Positions 1 to 13,311 of a DNA stretch of 64,000 nucleotides are shown here, piece by piece; within the stretch, counting starts at the first letter, position 1; each line of letters starts with the position of its first letter. The notes below the pieces were generated by a model. The model saw only the letters and a list, made by a program, of their open reading frames with translations. It was not told the DNA's origin and ran no database searches. The translations under genes and the position numbers were made by a program. Source of the DNA: Costus lasius (lineage: Eukaryota > Streptophyta > Magnoliopsida > Zingiberales > Costaceae); contig JANVAS020000222.1 in NCBI GenBank assembly GCA_027563935.2, forward strand, positions 1,674,001-1,738,000, written 5' to 3'.

Positions 1-7
1 TTTCTTA

Positions 8-240
8 CCCGAGAGTTTTCTTAAATTTTGTGAAAAATACGGCAGTACCATAACCATTTTCATGGTACCATAATTTCGTCTGATTTTTGACCCGAGAGTT
101 TTGCATCTTTTACGGTACTACCGTAATATTTTTATGGTGTCGTATTTTTGTGTGATTTTCAACCCGAGAGTTTTGAGATTTTTGTGAAAATTATGGCAGT
201 GCCGTAACCATTTTTACAGTGCCATAATTTGAAATCTGCT
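8..240. repeat. Short tandem repeat, three units
   Basis: Three units begin with CCCGAGAGTTTT at 8, 91 and 163. Each carries a variant of an ACGGCAGTACC/CCGTAA word pair that can form a small hairpin. The units are 83 and 72 bp apart and diverged. This is the kind of array found inside long gypsy LTRs. Confidence 0.7.
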
Positions 241-1398
241 TCCTGCACTCTGCATTCTACTTATCTGATTATGTGTGTTCTCACAGTGATTTTAAGAAAT
301 TGGAGTGGCAAAATTTTTTGATCTTTGGCACAATTCGGAACTACTCATCTTTGTCTATTATTCGGATATTTTTATTAAATTTTAAAGCCCATGGATCATC
401 CTATAACACATAGCATCTTTTGGTAACTGATTAATTTCTGCAGCAGTTTTTTTTTTTGACTGATCTGATTAGCGTTTTTGCTGCAGGTATTTAAGATGCT
501 TTAATGAGTTGTAACCCTAATCTTTCACATAGAATAGGGAGAACATGTTTCATTCTATCTCTTGGATTTGTTGTTTTCATGAAAATATTTTCGAATCATT
601 CTAGGAAGCATGGCAATTTTTGATATCTGATTAACTTCTGTGCAGTTTTTGATTTAGTAATCTGATTAGCCCTCTTTCTGTTAATACACTAAATTCCTGA
701 TAGATATTGATCCTTTAATTTTCATACGCCCAGAAAGAACAAGTTTTACTCTACCTTTTGGCTTTGTCTATTTTCTTTATGGATCATTAAATCTTATTTT
801 TGGGTATAGCTACTTTTTGTAACTGAATCAATAGGCTGCACTGCTTTCCATCCACATTAGCAGATCCTTGTCTTCAGATTTCCGACAGAAACTATAGCCA
901 GCTGCCACCACTGCATCTGCCTCTAGCACCACTGTTTCCAGCCGTCGACACTGGATTCTACCACGAGCAGCCTCTTACTTCTTTTGCTGCCTTTGTTTCC
1001 ATTGATTTTATTTTTGTAGTAGAATCTTCATTTAGTGACTCTGATTTTTTTTATCTGTGCAGCATCATCTCTCGCCGCCCACCAGCCGACAACTTTGCCT
1101 CCAGGACTGTAATCTTCGGCAAGCCACTGAAGACTACTCTTCATCATCAATCTACTATCGGCACCATCATCTTCATTACTAGCAGCTCTTCAGCTAGCAT
1201 CTGTTCCACCTCTGCTTCTCGTCTGCATCAGATCTTTCCACCGGCACCCTCTTCAGACCACTGATGATATCTCTATTTTTTATTTTTTTTAGCTAAAGTA
1301 AGATACTATTTTTTGATCTGAGCCTTATGTATTTAAAATTGTGCAGGTAAATTTTCAAAAGGCGCATCTTTGGACCTAGCCGCATCTGGCCTAATGGT

Positions 1399-1403
1399 AC
1401 ACC
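1399..1403. repeat. Target site duplication of copia element 1, left
   Basis: ACACC here is repeated exactly at 10479-10483, immediately outside the two LTRs. A 5-bp duplication is usual for LTR retrotransposons. Confidence 0.95.
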
Positions 1404-3090
1404 TGAAAGTCCCCTACAAGAGGGGGGGCGAAACCCTAATATGCACATTTAAGATTTGCATAGGCGGAATCTAGGGTTTCCTAGGATCGCATGTAGCAGG
1501 ATCATATGATTAACTTTAACGATTGTATAGATCTAAAGAAGAGATCATACCAATGCCATGTCTTAGATGGCGACTTGGAAGCAAGAGGGCGATGTGGCTC
1601 TCCTCCAAAGCGCGCGCACACAAGATGAAGAGGGCTTCCTCCTTATCGCTCCTTGTGCTAGCAAGGATCTCCAAGTGTCCTAATCACTTGAAGGGATGAG
1701 ATCTCCTTGTTCTCTTGGCTTTTCGGAATTCTCTCCAAGGCGTGAAGAAGTCACCACGAGAGAGAGTGGGGCGTCAAGAGAAGAGGCAAGCGTTTTAGAC
1801 GTTTAGGCGTTTTGAGGAAGTGGCCTTCATGACTTTCCAAAAATAGAAGCCATGCGCCCATGATCTCATGACCGACCAAAAACGCCTTCAAGCTTTGAAC
1901 CATGCGTTCACTCATGTGAACCGGTTCAAGCCAATTCGATTCCTTTGCATTTGGCTCAAAGACCAAATCAAACCAGCCCAAGCCATGGTCTAGATCTTAC
2001 TGAACCATATGGTTCAAGATCTAACCGTTGATCTCTTGATGCTCTTGATCTCACCGATCTACCATCAATTCTCTCGATCGAAGCTTACCGATCTAAAGCC
2101 CTAATCAATCAAACATGATCAGACCAGATCTCACTTACAATCAGAGATTAAATCCCTTTAAACTGAACAAAAACAATTCAGTCCACACGATCTGACATAA
2201 GTAAGCCATATCATCAAATTGTGCGACCCTAAGGGTTTCCTTTAAATGTCGGTAACGATAACTTACGTTATCATGATCAGTGAGGGGTATCTAGCAACAC
2301 ATCACTGTCTCCCGATATAAAGGAAAGAGTCTTCCAAGACTACACCCAAACCATAACACAAGTGTGAACCCAAGTCACTTGACATATATGTTTCCTTTGC
2401 CACTGGACGTTCTTATTGGACAAGCGTGTCAAGCCTATAATTCCAATATGATGAGAATGATTAGATCAGATGAACATAGTCATCTGGGTATGGCCATACA
2501 CTTTCTCAATCATCTCATCCAGGGGGCCCCTATAGAACATCACACTCCAAACAAGGAGACGACAATCCTTTATCTATCACTAGTGCCCTAACATGACTCA
2601 TGCTCATTATCCAAGATAGTCTATAACCATTATATTTCAAATGATATTGAACTACCTCAAAACAATGCCAATCACCATTTAGAAACACAAGTGATCTCAA
2701 GTCAGAGGAAATATGCCACTTGTTTGCATATTAGGATTATTCACATTGTGACAAGCAATTGAATATCCTAAGTAGGGTCTGTCCAGTACATCCAATGTAC
2801 CCATGAGTCTACATCTTATTCCATGCTCGAAGCATCCTATAAGATTAGAACACATATTAGTCTCCATCATATCAAGGCTGTCTCATGTTCACCAAGATAT
2901 CTCAACTAAGGACAAAACTGCATGTCAGCCAAGCTGAACAGCATTGAGACATTATTCAGAAGTATACATATTGCAGCAGATGATGTAACAACCTGAATAA
3001 CAACCATTGCCTTTATAAACATAGAGTTTATACATGATACTGAAATAATCCCAAGGCCTCAAACATTAGCCTTAAGGGCATACCCCAACA
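1404..3090 (-). repeat. 3' LTR of copia element 1
   Basis: On the minus strand it begins TGTTGGGG and ends GACTTTCA, the normal TG...CA ends. Short open frames inside it recur in the other LTR copies and are not genes. A TATA-like GATATAAAGG (as written on the + strand) near 2313 is shared by all copies and may be the LTR promoter. Confidence 0.95.
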
Positions 3091-3101
3091 ATCTCCCACT
3101 T
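3091..3101 (-). other. Polypurine tract of copia element 1
   Basis: The minus strand reads AAGTGGGAGAT directly before the 3' LTR. This is the expected place and composition for the plus-strand primer of reverse transcription. Confidence 0.9.
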
Positions 3102-3110
3102 GCACTTAAT

Positions 3111-6100
3111 CTAATGGTTGAGAAATCTCAATCCCATATTATTACAGTGCTTCTCATGCTTCTGCTGCGCCAGAGGCTTAGTAAGCGGGTCAGCTAGATT
3201 GTCATCTGTATGAACCTTGCAGATTTTGATCTCGCCACGATCAATGATCTCCCGGATCAAGTGAAACCTTCTCTGTATGTGCTTGGACTTCTGGTGCGAC
3301 CGTGGTTCCTTTGCATGAGCTATAGCTCCAGTGTTATCACAAAAGATAACCAAAGGATCTGCACTCGAAGGAACAACACCAAGTTCCTGAACGAACTTAC
3401 GAATCCACACTGCCTCCTTGGATGCTTCCGAGGCTGCAACATACTCGGCTTCTGTTGTGGAATCAGCAACAATTGATTGTTTGAAACTTTTCCACACCAC
3501 TGCTCCTCCATTCAAGCTAAAAACATAGCCTGATTGCGATCGGAAATCATCCTGGTCAGATTGGAACGAAGCGTCAGTATATCCTTCAATACTGAGTTCT
3601 TCCTGACCTCCATAAATCAAGAACATATCTTTGGTCCTCCGAAGATATTTCAAAATGTTCTTGACTGCAATCCAGTGTGCCTGTCCTGGATTACTTTGGA
3701 ATCGACTGGTCACGCTTAACCCGTAAGCAACGTCTGGGCGAGTACACAACATCGCATACATAATGGACCCAATAGCCGAAGCATAAGGCGTATTGTCCAT
3801 TTCATCTTTCTCAGTCTGTGTTTGTGGACACTGACTCTTTGAAAGATTCAGACCATGTCTGACTAGAAGATATCCTCTTTTAGAATTTTCTAAATGGAAT
3901 CTCTACAGGACTTTATCGATGTAAGTACTCTGGCATAGCCCGAGAAGCCTCTTAGATCTATCTCTGTAGATCTTCACACCTAATACATAGGCTGCTTCTC
4001 CTAAATCTTTCATCTGGAAACATTTTCTTAACCATGCTTTTACAGCATGAAGTTCAGGAATATCGTTTCCAATTATCAAGATATCATCGACGTAGAGGAC
4101 TAGGAAAGTAATCACGCTCCCACTAAACCTCTTATATACACACGGGTCATCTTCATTCTTGATGAAACCAAACTCACAGATTGATTCATCAAAACGAATA
4201 TTCCAGCTTCTCGATGCTTGTTTAAGTCCATAAATGGACTTCTTTAATTTGCATATTTTATGACGATCTGATGGATTGATAAAACCTTCAGGTTGTGTCA
4301 TATACACATCCTCTTCCAGTTTTCCATTAAGGAAAGCAGTTTTCACATCCATTTGCCAGATCTCATAATCATAATATGCCGCTATCGCGAGAATAATCCG
4401 AATAGACTTGAACATGGCTACAGGAGAGAAAGTTTCATCATAATCTATCCCGTAGATTTGTTTGAAACCTTTCGCAACTAGCCTGCCTTTATAGGTAACC
4501 ACGTTACCATCCATGTCAATCTTCTTCTTGAAGATCCATTTACAGCCTATAGGGATTACTCCCGGAGGCGGATCAACCAAATCCCAGACTTGGTTATCTG
4601 ACATGGAGTCCATCTCGGCTCGCATAGCTTCAAGCCATCTCGCTGATTCCGGTCCACTGACCGCATCCGCATAAGTGAGGGGTTCATCATCAATGATGTA
4701 GACTCCGTCATAGCGCTCAGGCTGTCGACGGATCCTTCCCAATCTTCGCGGTTCCCGTGATATTTGAGCCTCAGGTTGTTCAATAACCTGATCTACTGGC
4801 TCAGGCTCATCCAACTGTGCTTGACTACTTTGTCCTGCATCTGGATTCTCATCCAGCTTTATTTCTCTCCCACTGGCCTCTTGCAGAAGAAATTCCTTCT
4901 CAAGAAAAATAGTCGTCCGAGCAACAAATACTTTGTTCTCTTTGGGATCGTAGAAATAATAACCCTTAGTTTCCTTAGGGTAACCGACAAAGATACATTT
5001 ATCAGATCTGCTCTCCAGTTTCCCAGAGGCGAGCTTTTTGACATAAGCCTCGCAACCCCAGATCTTAATAAATGTCAAGCTCGGCTGTTTCCCATACCAT
5101 AACTCATATGGAGTCTTAGAAACGGCCTTGGATGGCACTCGGTTTAGTACCTTTGCAGCTGTTTCCAGTGCAAATCCCCAAAAGGAGTAAGGTAGAGTAG
5201 CCTGACTCATCATAGAACGAACCATATCAAGTAAGGTTCTATTTCTCCTCTCGGACACACCATTCCATTGCGGTGTTCCTGGCGGAGTGAGCTATGAGAT
5301 AATCCCACACTCCTTCAGATAGTCAGTAAACTCTCGACTCAAGTATTCACCACCTCGATCTGAACGAAGTGCCTTGATATTTCGGCCTAGCTGATTTTGT
5401 ACTTCATTTTTGAATTCTTTGAACTTGTCAAAAGATTCACTCTTATGTCTCATTAAATAGACATAACCATACCTACTGAAATCATCAGTAAAGGTAATGA
5501 AGTATGAATAGCCACCTCTGGCATGTTTACTAAATGGCCCACACACATCACTGTGAATGAGGTCTAGTAAACCTGAAGCCCTTTGACCTTTATTAGAAAA
5601 AGGGGACTTCGTCATTTTACCCATTAAACAAGCTTTGCATGTATCAATCTCCTCATAGGAGAATGATCTCAGCAGTCCATGATCATGCAACCGCTTAATG
5701 CGCTTCTTGTTAATATGGCGTAAACGACTATGCCATAGCAAGGTGCTATCATCAGCATACTTGGCTTTCTTAATATCAATCTGTTGTATTGAACATTCCA
5801 TGTCCAACATGAATAACCCATTGTTAATTGAGCCAGTAGCATAAATAATATTATCAAGAGAAATATAACACTTTGAAAATTTGCATTCAAAGGAAAACCC
5901 TTTCCTGACAAGAGCAGGAATAGAGATAATATTCTTAGTTATGCTTGGTACAAAGTAACAATTGTCCAGTTCTAATACAAGACCAGATGGTAAAGAGATG
6001 TGATATTCTCCTACAGCAACAGCAGCAACCCGTGCCCCGTTTCCAACTCGTAGGTCCACCTCATGCTGTCCCACCTGCCTTCTTCTCTTGAGTTCCTGTA

Positions 6101-7004
6101 CATTTGAAAAAATGTGAACTCCACATGCAGTGTTCAACACCCATGATATAGAAGAAGAAAACATGACCTCAGTCACAAAAATACCTGAGCTAGAAGCGAA
6201 AGGCTTGCTTCCCTTCTTATCTCCTTGGAGCGCTTTACAGTCCTTCTTCCAGTGACCTAGCTGGCCACAATGGAAGCATCTGTATTCCTTTGACCACTTG
6301 ACCTTTTGTTTCAGAGCCTTGTTGTAGCTCTTGACAGGGGCTTTGCCCTTCTTCCCCTTCTTCTTGTTCCTAGAAGGAACCATTAGGACAGAGGATGAAG
6401 GCGTTCCCTTCTCACGAGACTGAGTCTGCTCAGTAGTCAAGAGCATGTTCAGTAACTCTGCCGGCGTACAGTCGATCTTGTTCATATTAAAATTAATAAT
6501 GAATGGATCGAAAGAAGCCGGGAGAGACTGAAGGATGATGTCTACAACAAGCTCCTGATTGATGGTGTGTCCCAGTTTCTCTAGAGCCTCCTTGTACCCA
6601 ATCATCTTGAGTACATGAGCTCCCACTGGACTCCCTTCAGCCAGTTTGCTCTGAAAGAAAAGCTTAGTCAAATTGTAGCGTTCAGTCCTTGCCTGTGTAG
6701 CATACAACAACTTGAGATTTGCTATTATTTCAATAGCAGATAAATCTTCATGTTGACACTGCAGCTGTGGCGTCATAGACGCTAGCATCAGGCAAGCGAC
6801 ATCAATGCTATCATTGACATGCTTTTCATAAGCATCCCGAACCGCCCTTGCGGCGTTCGGAGCGGGTTGAGGCAGTGTAGCCGTCTCGAGGACATACAGC
6901 TTCCTCTCAGCCTTAAGAATAATCTTAAGGTGTCCGTACCAGTCTGAGAAGTTTGGCCCAGCAAACTTCTCCCTTTCCAGTAGGGATCGCACATTGAACG
7001 CTGT
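3111..7004 (-). pseudogene. Copia gag-pol of element 1, broken
   Basis: A single reading frame runs through gag, protease, integrase, reverse transcriptase and RNase H. It carries a CCHC knuckle ([14 protein letters not shown]), an integrase DRGGEY motif, YVDD at the polymerase site and a typical RNase H end. It is cut by two in-frame TAG codons. One at 5292-5294 lies in the integrase core, where element 2 has CAG. One at 3903-3905 lies after the RT, where element 2 has GAG. The start codon used in element 2 is ACA here (7002-7004). The protease reads NTACG instead of DTACG, so the catalytic aspartate is missing. The three pieces (5292-6992, 3903-5258, 3111-3800) share one frame, so decay is by point mutation, not frameshift. 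It cannot make its own complete enzymes. Confidence 0.95.
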
Positions 7005-8770
7005 GGTGTTCGTTGCTGCAGTAATCTACAACAATGCAAGAACAGCAAGGTCAGTATCAATGTTAGAATCAATTCAGGACTTAAGAATGATTCTTTTCTC
7101 ACTATTTTATCTGACTGAAAAATCCAGTAAAACAGTCCGAAAGAGTAAGACTCTTTTAGTGAGATGGGATCCAGATTTCATACTTGGTCTCCGCGTCCCG
7201 CTTAGGCGAGATAAGATGCACAGAGAGTACAAGCACTAATTTCTGGTAGGCTATCCCTGCCAATCGCCAACCCGTGCGATTCCCCATCATCTGGGCAATC
7301 CAGCAGACTGTGCCAACTGAGTTGGTACAACACAGTCTCTGATCCCACAGATGGCTGCCTCCATATGGCTACCATATGCGCCACATATGTAGCCTATACG
7401 GTCAAGCTGACCCGACCTACTCCCTGGACCACCACGTGCTATGCTGAGCAACGAGAAGCGATAAATCCCTTCTCTGTAACACGCAGGTGTAAATCCCTTC
7501 CCTGGACCACCACACGGCCCCAACGATAGTCAGAACAGTGAGGTTTCGCGTCAGAAGGCTTACGAGCTTGATATTTTAGCGTTGGATTTTAACGGTCCAT
7601 TTATCTTCTCAACTATCATGCAAATCCTATGGTGATAGCAGAAGATTAAATCATGCAATTCTTAACAATAAATGAAAGCATGATGATCTTATGTGGTAAA
7701 AGCCCATTAAGCCTAGGTAAGACCTTAATTAAGGTAAGTCTTCACTTGAGCTCTTCACGGGTCTTTAGCATTTCATCTGGCCCATCCCGGGCCCAATCGC
7801 CCACTGCAGCTCAGGTGCGCCCACCAGGTAAATGCGCCTGTCTCAGAGTCGAACCCTGGACCTCCCACCTGGTCAAGCCACTGCTGCATGCGCCTCTGCC
7901 AAGTGTGCTCTGTGCTCATGTCTGATTAAATTACAATTTAATCTATCTAGACATGATTGACTCACAGGTCAATAACACTTTATAAATTAATTAAAATGTG
8001 ATGCACAGATCACAATAATAATTTACAATAATACATCCAGGCACGCAGGCCCCAGCACAGCACACATTAAATTTTGGGCAGCCCACATAAGATTAAATAA
8101 ACAATCATCATGGTATACAATCAACATGTGATCCAACTATAAGAAAATAAAATTTTCGAAAACCCATTGGCATCAATTTTATTTTCCTTATGTGCCCTAC
8201 TACCTTACAACGGTCCATTAATAGGGATCCACTCATCAGACCAAGTCAGACCCACTGCCCTTTGCATGCACCAAGTCATAACTGACTTGAGTCGACCTAG
8301 TGGTCAACCATGCATGCGTAAAGGGCTGAACGACACTCATGAGTTCTGGCAAGCGGGCGTGACCCCGGGCCTAACTCATGTGCGTTCACTGGTTGTCTCA
8401 ACCAGACATCACTACACGCCTTTTAGCAGTCGACCTATAGCCACCTGATGCTTGCGCATAGGTGCCATCTGGTCGACCCTTCTAGGCTGTCAGATAGTCT
8501 GATCAGACCATTGGGTCCAGATTGGATGATGCTTTCAACCCTAATAACCCGTCTAAGGGTTTAAAGTAGGCGCCTCTTAGATCTAAAGTGAGTCGCGCAA
8601 GTAATTAAGTTTTAACAAAACAAAACTTCAACATGCGCCAATACATCAATGTAAAACATACATGTATTTTTCGAAAACTAGCATGTAGTTTCGCATAAAG
8701 GTTTAGATCTAACTATGCAACGCATACATGGATCACACAAAAACAAAGCAATCATATAAGATCATGCCAT
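7005..8770 (-). other. Untranslated leader of copia element 1
   Basis: About 1.8 kb between the primer site and gag with no long frame. It aligns with the leader of element 2 (30050-31850), with indels. It holds a 13-base palindrome CCAACTGAGTTGG (7313-7325) and a tRNA T-arm-like hairpin (7844-7858), both also present in element 2. A leader of this kind would carry packaging and translation signals; that is inferred. Confidence 0.75.
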
Positions 8771-8789
8771 GAACTCGGCTTTGATACCA
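8771..8789 (-). other. Primer binding site of element 1
   Basis: The minus strand reads TGGTATCAAAGCCGAGTTC two bases after the 5' LTR. Its first bases match the complement of the plant initiator-Met tRNA 3' end, except A for G at position 9. Element 2 has the canonical TGGTATCAGAGC. Confidence 0.9.
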
Positions 8790-8791
8790 AT

Positions 8792-10478
8792 TGAAAGTCC
8801 CCTACAAGAGGGGGGGCGAAACCCTAATATGCACATTTAAGATTTGCATAGGCGGAATCTAGGGTTTCCTAGGATCGCATGTAGCAGGATCATATGATTA
8901 ACTTTAACGATTGTATAGATCTAAAGAAGAGATCATACCAATGCCATGTCTTAGATGGCGACTTGGAAGCAAGAGGGCGATGTGGCTCTCCTCCAAAGCG
9001 CGCGCACACAAGATGAAGAGGGCTTCCTCCTTATCGCTCCTTGTGCTAGCAAGGATCTCCAAGTGTCCTAATCGCTTGAAGGGATGAGATCTCCTTGTTC
9101 TCTTGGCTTTTCGGAATTCTCTCCAAGGCGTGAAGAAGTCACCACGAGAGAGAGTGGGGCGTCAAGAGAAGAGGCAAGCGTTTTAGACGTTTAGGCGTTT
9201 TGAGGAAGTGGCCTTCATGACTTTCCAAAAATAGAAGCCATGCGCCCATGATCTCATAACCGACCAAAAACGCCTTCAAGCTTTGAACCATGCGTTCACT
9301 CATGTGAACCGGTTCAAGCCAATTCGATTCCTTTGCATTTGGCTCAAAGACCAAATCAAACCAGCCCAAGCCATGGTCTAGATCTTACTGAACCATATGG
9401 TTCAAGATCTAACCGTTGATCTCTTGATGCTCTTGATCTCACCGATCTACCATCAATTCTCTCGATCGAAGCTTACCGATCTAAAGCCCTAATCAATCAA
9501 ACATGATCAGACCAGATCTCACTTACAATCAGAGATTAAATCCCTTTAAACTGAACCAAAATAATTCAGTCCACACGATCTGACATAAGTAAGCCATATC
9601 ATCAAATTGTGCGACCCTAAGGGTTTCCTTTAAATGTCGGTAACGATAACTTACGTTATCACGATCAGTGAGGGGTATCTAGCAACACATCACTGTCTCC
9701 CGATATAAAGGAAAGAGTCTTCCAAGACTACACCCAAACCATAACACAAGTGTGAACCCAAGTCACTTGACATATATGTTTCCTTTGCCACTGGATGTTC
9801 TTATTGGACAAGCGTGTCAAGCCTGTAATTCCAATATGATGAGAATGATTAGATCAGATGAACATAGTCATCTGGGTATGGCCATACACTTTCTCAATCA
9901 TCTCATCCAGGGGGCCCCTATAGAACATCACACTCCAAACAAGGAGACAGCAATCCTTTATCTATCACTAGTGCCCTAACATGACTCATGCTCATTATCC
10001 AAGATAGTCTATAACCATTATATTTCAAATGATATTGAACTACCTCAAAACAATGCCAATCACCATTTAGAAACACAAGTGATCTCAAGTCAGAGGAAAT
10101 ATGCCACTTGTTTGCATATTAGGATTATTCACATTGCGACAAGCAATTGAATATCCTAAGTAGGGTCTGTCCAGTACATCCAATGTACCCATGAGTCTAC
10201 ATCTTATTCCATGCTCGAAGCATCCTATAAGATTAGAACACATATTAGTCTCCATCATATCAAGGCTGTCTCATGTTCACCAAGATATCTCGACTAAGGA
10301 CAAAACTGCATGTCAGCCAAGCTGAACAGCATTGAGACATTATTCAGAAGTATACATATTGCAGCAGATGATGTAACAACCTGAATAACAACCATTGCCT
10401 TTATAAACATAGAGTTTATACATGATACTGAAATAATCCCAAGGCCTCAAACATTAGCCTTAAGGGCATACCCCAACA
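8792..10478 (-). repeat. 5' LTR of copia element 1
   Basis: Same length (1,687 bp) and nearly the same sequence as 1404-3090. Differences seen include sites near 9072, 9257, 9556, 9661, 9797, 9823, 10137 and 10291. It would drive transcription of the element on the minus strand. Confidence 0.95.
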
Positions 10479-10483
10479 ACACC
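10479..10483. repeat. Target site duplication of copia element 1, right
   Basis: ACACC, identical to 1399-1403. Confidence 0.95.
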
Positions 10484-11585
10484 CCGGATGACGATTGAGC
10501 TTGCTATATAGTTTTGTGAGTATTGTTTGCACTTTCTGGTGATCTTATTCGGTATTGCTTCCTGATTTCTTTTGCTATTTGCTACTGAGATTTCTATTCG
10601 ATGTGGGTTTCTTGAATCTATCATTTTACACTTTTGACTATGATTCTATGTGTTTTATGCTTCACACCTTTTGCATTGATTTTGATATTTTTGATGTTTA
10701 AAAATTTTTATGACTTGAATCCATGTGATAAGAGGTGGGTAGATTTTTCTATGATGATGAATGTTTATGCATGCCAATGCTTATGAATGGAAATATGCCT
10801 ATTATGCTGAATTTATTTATTCAATATATATCTACTTGTTGAAATCCTTCATTGATTGATGCATAAGGTTTTTGGGTAAGTATGTTGTTTGATGAATGCA
10901 ATCTAAGAGTGAAACATCTTTCTTGAATAAAATTAGCATATGAGTGTAATTTTTGAGTTGATGTCAATTGATGAACCTAGTTAATATTTAGTCTATTTTA
11001 CTATTTGTTCGGAAGAAAGAATCCAAGATCCAAAAAGAGAGAGAGACTCCCCTACTTGGCACTGTGTAAAATTGACAGTGGTACCAAAGATATGGGTTGA
11101 AGTCTGTAAAAGAGAGAGAGAGAGAGAGAGAGAATGACTCCTCTACTTGGCACTGTGTAAAATTGACAGTGGTACCGAAGATAAGAGTTGAAGTCCAAAT
11201 AAAAAGTGTGTATCTATGTTAGTACATACCATCAAAAACACAAAAAAAAAAGAGAGAAAGATTTTGAGTGGAAAAAGATTTTGGAAATCCTATTCCTGTA
11301 AACAAAGGTATGATAGATTTAAACTGAAACTTGGGTGAATTCATGAGACTGAGATTCTTTTATTATGCGAGTTGCAAAATTTTATTTAATCAAAGTTGTG
11401 AATCTTAAAGATTAATCTCAGAGGACGATGTATTTATTTGAAATTTTATGTAACAGTTGGTGGAATAATTCATTAGTGATTATATTTTAGAAATTTATTT
11501 TTCATAAAAGAGCATATTTTCCATACTTAGCATTGTTCTTTATTCTATTTATTTGGTTGAGGACAAGCAAAGTTTGAGCCTTATG
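10484..11585 (+). repeat. Athila-like gypsy, non-coding 3' region
   Basis: T-rich, without a coding frame. It ends in a GAGGACAAGCAAAGTTTGAG stretch at about 11561-11580. A very similar sequence precedes the polypurine tract and 3' LTR in plant Athila elements; that recognition is from family knowledge. It contains the tandem duplication listed separately. Confidence 0.5.
11036..11199. repeat. Tandem duplication of about 85 bp with GA microsatellite
   Basis: Two copies of a block: an (AG)n run, then CTACTTGGCACTGTG, then a GACAGTGGTACC word and TTGAAGTC. The first GA run is short and the second (near 11113-11133) is longer. The copies differ at a few bases. Confidence 0.85.
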
Positions 11586-13311
11586 TGTTTGATGACACAA
11601 AAATTCATAGTATATTTTGTGTCATTTTATTGATCTTTTTGTGTCATATTTATGCTCTTTTGTTTGTTTTTAAGCCCTATTTGTCAAATATTGCAAAATC
11701 TACACTATTTCTTGTTTTTCATCATTTTTAGGTAAAAAGTGTCATATTTTGATGGATTTTGAAATATCTGAGTGCACCAATGAATTCCAAACATTGAGAC
11801 GAAGCCGCCCGTCCATTTTCATGCAAATCGGAGCAAGTTTGGAAATTACACCCCCAGGTGTAATTTTTATTACACTACCGTAATTTCTGCCCCAGAAAGC
11901 ACAGAAGCAAAATTACGGTAGTGCCGTAATAAATATTACACTACCATAATTTCCACCCAGAAATATACAGAAAGAAATTACGGCACTGCCGTAATGAAAA
12001 TTATGGTACCGTAATTTCGACGCAGGAATGTCGCGTTGCCCGATTCTTCCGCTGATTTCTTGAGAAGACGATTTCTCGAGTTATAGACCACCAATTTGAG
12101 ATCCAAAAGAAGCTATAAACTCGTCTCAACGAGGAGAAGATAGGGAAAACAAAATCCATAATTTTTATCCACTGTCGAGAGAGAAATCAAGGGAGGCGTC
12201 CCTAGGGCATGGCCTCGCACTGAGAGGTGTAGAGGCCACCTCAAGCCACAATTTTCACAAGAAAGCTTTGCCCGGAGGAGGAGACAATATCTCAGAAGTT
12301 TCAGAGCGAAAGGAGGTCGATCGGAGGAGAAATCAACGAAAGAAGGGTCGTCTGCACTGTTCATCGCGATTCTAGAGCATAATTACGGGTGTAATTTTCA
12401 TTACAGCCCTGTTAAAGTGTTTTTCTCCTTTCTCTTTGATTTCTGATCAATCTGAACTATGGTTTATTGTAATTCTTCTTCCATGCTAGCTTAGACATCT
12501 TTTTGGGACATAGGGGGTGTAATCCCTTTAATTTTTAATGGCTAGATAATCCTTATTTCGTCATGATATTCTTGTTATGATAATTCTGCTTATGTGATGA
12601 TTGCCTTTAATTCTCCATAGATTCATATTATCTGCATGTTTTAGAGTTTTTGCAATATGGACCGAGAGGTGATTTGTGAAAACTTGGAACCCTAAAATTG
12701 AATATTAGGAACTCATCGCAAGAAATTAGGTTAGTTCTTATTTCTTGATTTTAGAAGTATATTGTCATGTTGATAATCTGAACTTAGGATTGAGTTATTG
12801 AAATAAAAATGATGATACTGTGAGAGATCAAGTATCGGATCGTTGGAGAACCATAAGTAGAACCTGTGAAAATTATAATATGAAAATATATAGTTTTCAC
12901 TTGAGATGATTGACTTAGAATTCAGATGCATGAGAGTGATCCTTGAGTTTTTTGTCAATGATTTACTTATATCTAATATTGAATAAATCCTGCATGAGAG
13001 TGAGGATTAGTTCTTTGTAAATTGTCTGCGCGAGAGCGAGATGATTTCTTTATGAAGTAAATTATGTCTTTATCATAATAAGATTAGACTAACGAACACA
13101 TATTTATATCTAGTCATGGAAATTAAGGTGGATGAAACCCTAGTCCCTGTTTTTCTCTTAGATATTTCGTGCATTTTCCTATCGTTTACTTGCATCATAT
13201 TCAATTTGCTTAGCTAGTGAGAAAACAACTATTTGGTACTTAACACGTAGGTCTCTGTGGTTCGATATCTTTTATTACTTCGAAGCATCCGTGCACTTGC
13301 GGACTACAACA
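11586..13311 (+). repeat. LTR of an Athila-like gypsy element
   Basis: Begins TGTTTGATGACAC and ends GGACTACAACA. The end block with GTGGTTCGATATC and GTGCACTTGCGGAC is a form I associate with Athila LTR ends. No primer site follows, and the flanking 5-mers do not match, so this is a 3' LTR of a degraded element, not a clean solo LTR. It holds hairpin words such as ATTACGGTAGTGCCGTAAT (near 11922) and ATTACGGCACTGCCGTAAT (near 11977). Boundaries are good to a few bases. Confidence 0.6.

Larger units (their letters stand above)
1..1403. repeat. Athila-like gypsy relic, left part
   Basis: No gene is visible. The stretch is T-rich, with repeated ACGG...CCGTAA words that also occur in the LTR-like sequence at 11586-13311. 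It is separated from that region only by copia element 1, so it is probably the left part of the same old gypsy element. The section around 840-1260 is richer in C and encodes only short broken frames. Confidence 0.4.
1404..10478 (-). mobile_element. Copia element 1, full length but coding-dead
   Basis: Ty1/copia LTR retrotransposon of 9,075 bp on the minus strand. It has two 1,687-bp LTRs, a primer binding site, a polypurine tract, one gag-pol frame and a flanking ACACC duplication. By eye I count about eleven differences between the LTRs, so it is older than element 2. Gag and LTR character suggest the Tork/Angela group, but the lineage is an inference. It sits in an Athila-like gypsy relic. 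Confidence 0.95.
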
